Shown piece after piece: positions 62,711 through 64,000 of a stretch of 64,000 nt of DNA. The first letter of the stretch is position 1, and the number at the start of each line of letters is the position of its first letter. Source of the DNA: Stutzerimonas stutzeri (GTDB lineage Bacteria; Pseudomonadota; Gammaproteobacteria; Pseudomonadales; Pseudomonadaceae). The notes under the pieces were generated by a model. It worked only from the letters and a program-made list of their open reading frames with translations, was not told the origin of the DNA and made no database searches. The DNA lies in assembly GCF_002890895.1 (NCBI RefSeq), contig NZ_POUL01000008.1, forward strand, positions 1-64,000. Reading direction: 5' to 3'. A program made the translations under genes and the position numbers.

Positions 62711-62739
62711 AAAAACCGGTCACATTATAAGCGGTTTTT
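62711..62739. promoter_or_regulatory. Hairpin in the ponA-pilM divergent region
   Basis: AAAAACCG and CGGTTTTT flank 13 bases with central TTATAA. A TTGACA on the minus strand (62764-62769) could be a -35 for ponA; its -10 (CCTACA) is poor. The element overlaps the probable ponA promoter and leader. Confidence 0.4.
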
Positions 62740-62808
62740 CTGTAGGGGAGCCATTTGCGCTTCTGTCAAGGCTGTTATCTAATGCTGACAAACATAATTA
62801 ATCCGTAA

Positions 62809-63899
<1,091 letters not shown>

Positions 63900-63900
<1 letters not shown>

Positions 63901-64000
63901 TGGCCCGGATTAACCTTTTACCTTGGCGCGAGCAGCAGCGTGAAGAGCGTAAACAGCGATTCCTGGTGTCGCTGGGCGGGGTGGCTGTAGTTGCAGTGGG
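63900..64000 (+). CDS. pilN: Type IV pilus protein PilN, 5' part only
   Basis: The window ends after 33 complete codons. The product begins MARINLLPWREQQREERKQR followed by the start of a membrane segment (SLGGVAVVAV), the standard PilN start; the NLLPWRE motif binds a groove on PilM. The remainder lies beyond the window. Confidence 0.93.

Overview
The window is a continuous stretch of gammaproteobacterial core chromosome. High G+C, gene content and gene order all point to Pseudomonadaceae, most likely the Stutzerimonas (Pseudomonas) stutzeri group. The key indicator is glnK followed by two ammonium-transporter genes, the glnK-amtB1-amtB2 arrangement known from P. stutzeri; the rest largely follows the P. 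aeruginosa order from rep through glnK, xerC, dapF, lysA, cyaY, cyaA, corA, argH, algZR, hemCD, algQ, algP, hemB, ppk/ppx, trxA and rho. Species assignment is inference; no rRNA, tRNA, insertion sequence, prophage, integron or CRISPR array was seen.

Layout. 1-436: non-coding DNA rich in short repeats. 437-8378: rep helicase, a GGDEF-EAL c-di-GMP protein, choline transporter BetT, ComM and UbiK. 8379-11930: nitrogen module, with a sigma-54 promoter and NtrC site driving glnK-amtB1-amtB2. 11983-18627: yjbQ and sutA, then a leftward cluster of HAD phosphatase, xerC, DUF484, dapF, lysA and lppL, with cyaY diverging from it, then rnk. 18661-27986: class I adenylate cyclase, two small conserved proteins, corA, an unassigned membrane protein, a GNAT acetyltransferase, argH and a chemoreceptor. 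28198-36629: the algZ-algR pair, the haem genes hemC-hemD-hemX-hemY, dsbB, algQ (rsd) and the histone H1-like algP. 36602-42888: an ABC-F ATPase, a small MscS-type channel, TerC, a LysE/RhtB exporter, YaiI, a thioesterase and ElbB. 43206-52612: hemB, ppk converging on ppx, trxA, rho, ubiD and a flavin/2Fe-2S reductase. 52683-62651: SPOR protein, argS, priA, rpmE, a thermonuclease-like protein, malic enzyme and PBP1A. The window closes with pilM and the start of pilN, the head of the type IV pilus alignment operon.

Functional themes are nitrogen sensing and ammonium uptake, lysine/peptidoglycan precursor synthesis (dapF, lysA, ponA), tetrapyrrole synthesis in two loci (hemCDXY and hemB), alginate/virulence-type regulation (algZ, algR, algQ, algP), global transcription control (sutA, rnk, algQ/rsd, rho) and polyphosphate turnover. 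Many genes are translationally coupled by 4-nt overlaps.

I found no convincing undescribed multi-gene system. The most interesting signals are small: a perfect palindrome just downstream of the sigma-54 promoter, a hairpin between the two amt genes, a perfect intrinsic terminator inside the signal-peptide codons of the nuclease gene, a pyrimidine-rich rho leader without a Shine-Dalgarno, a convergent coding overlap at algP, and an unassigned membrane protein between corA and argH.
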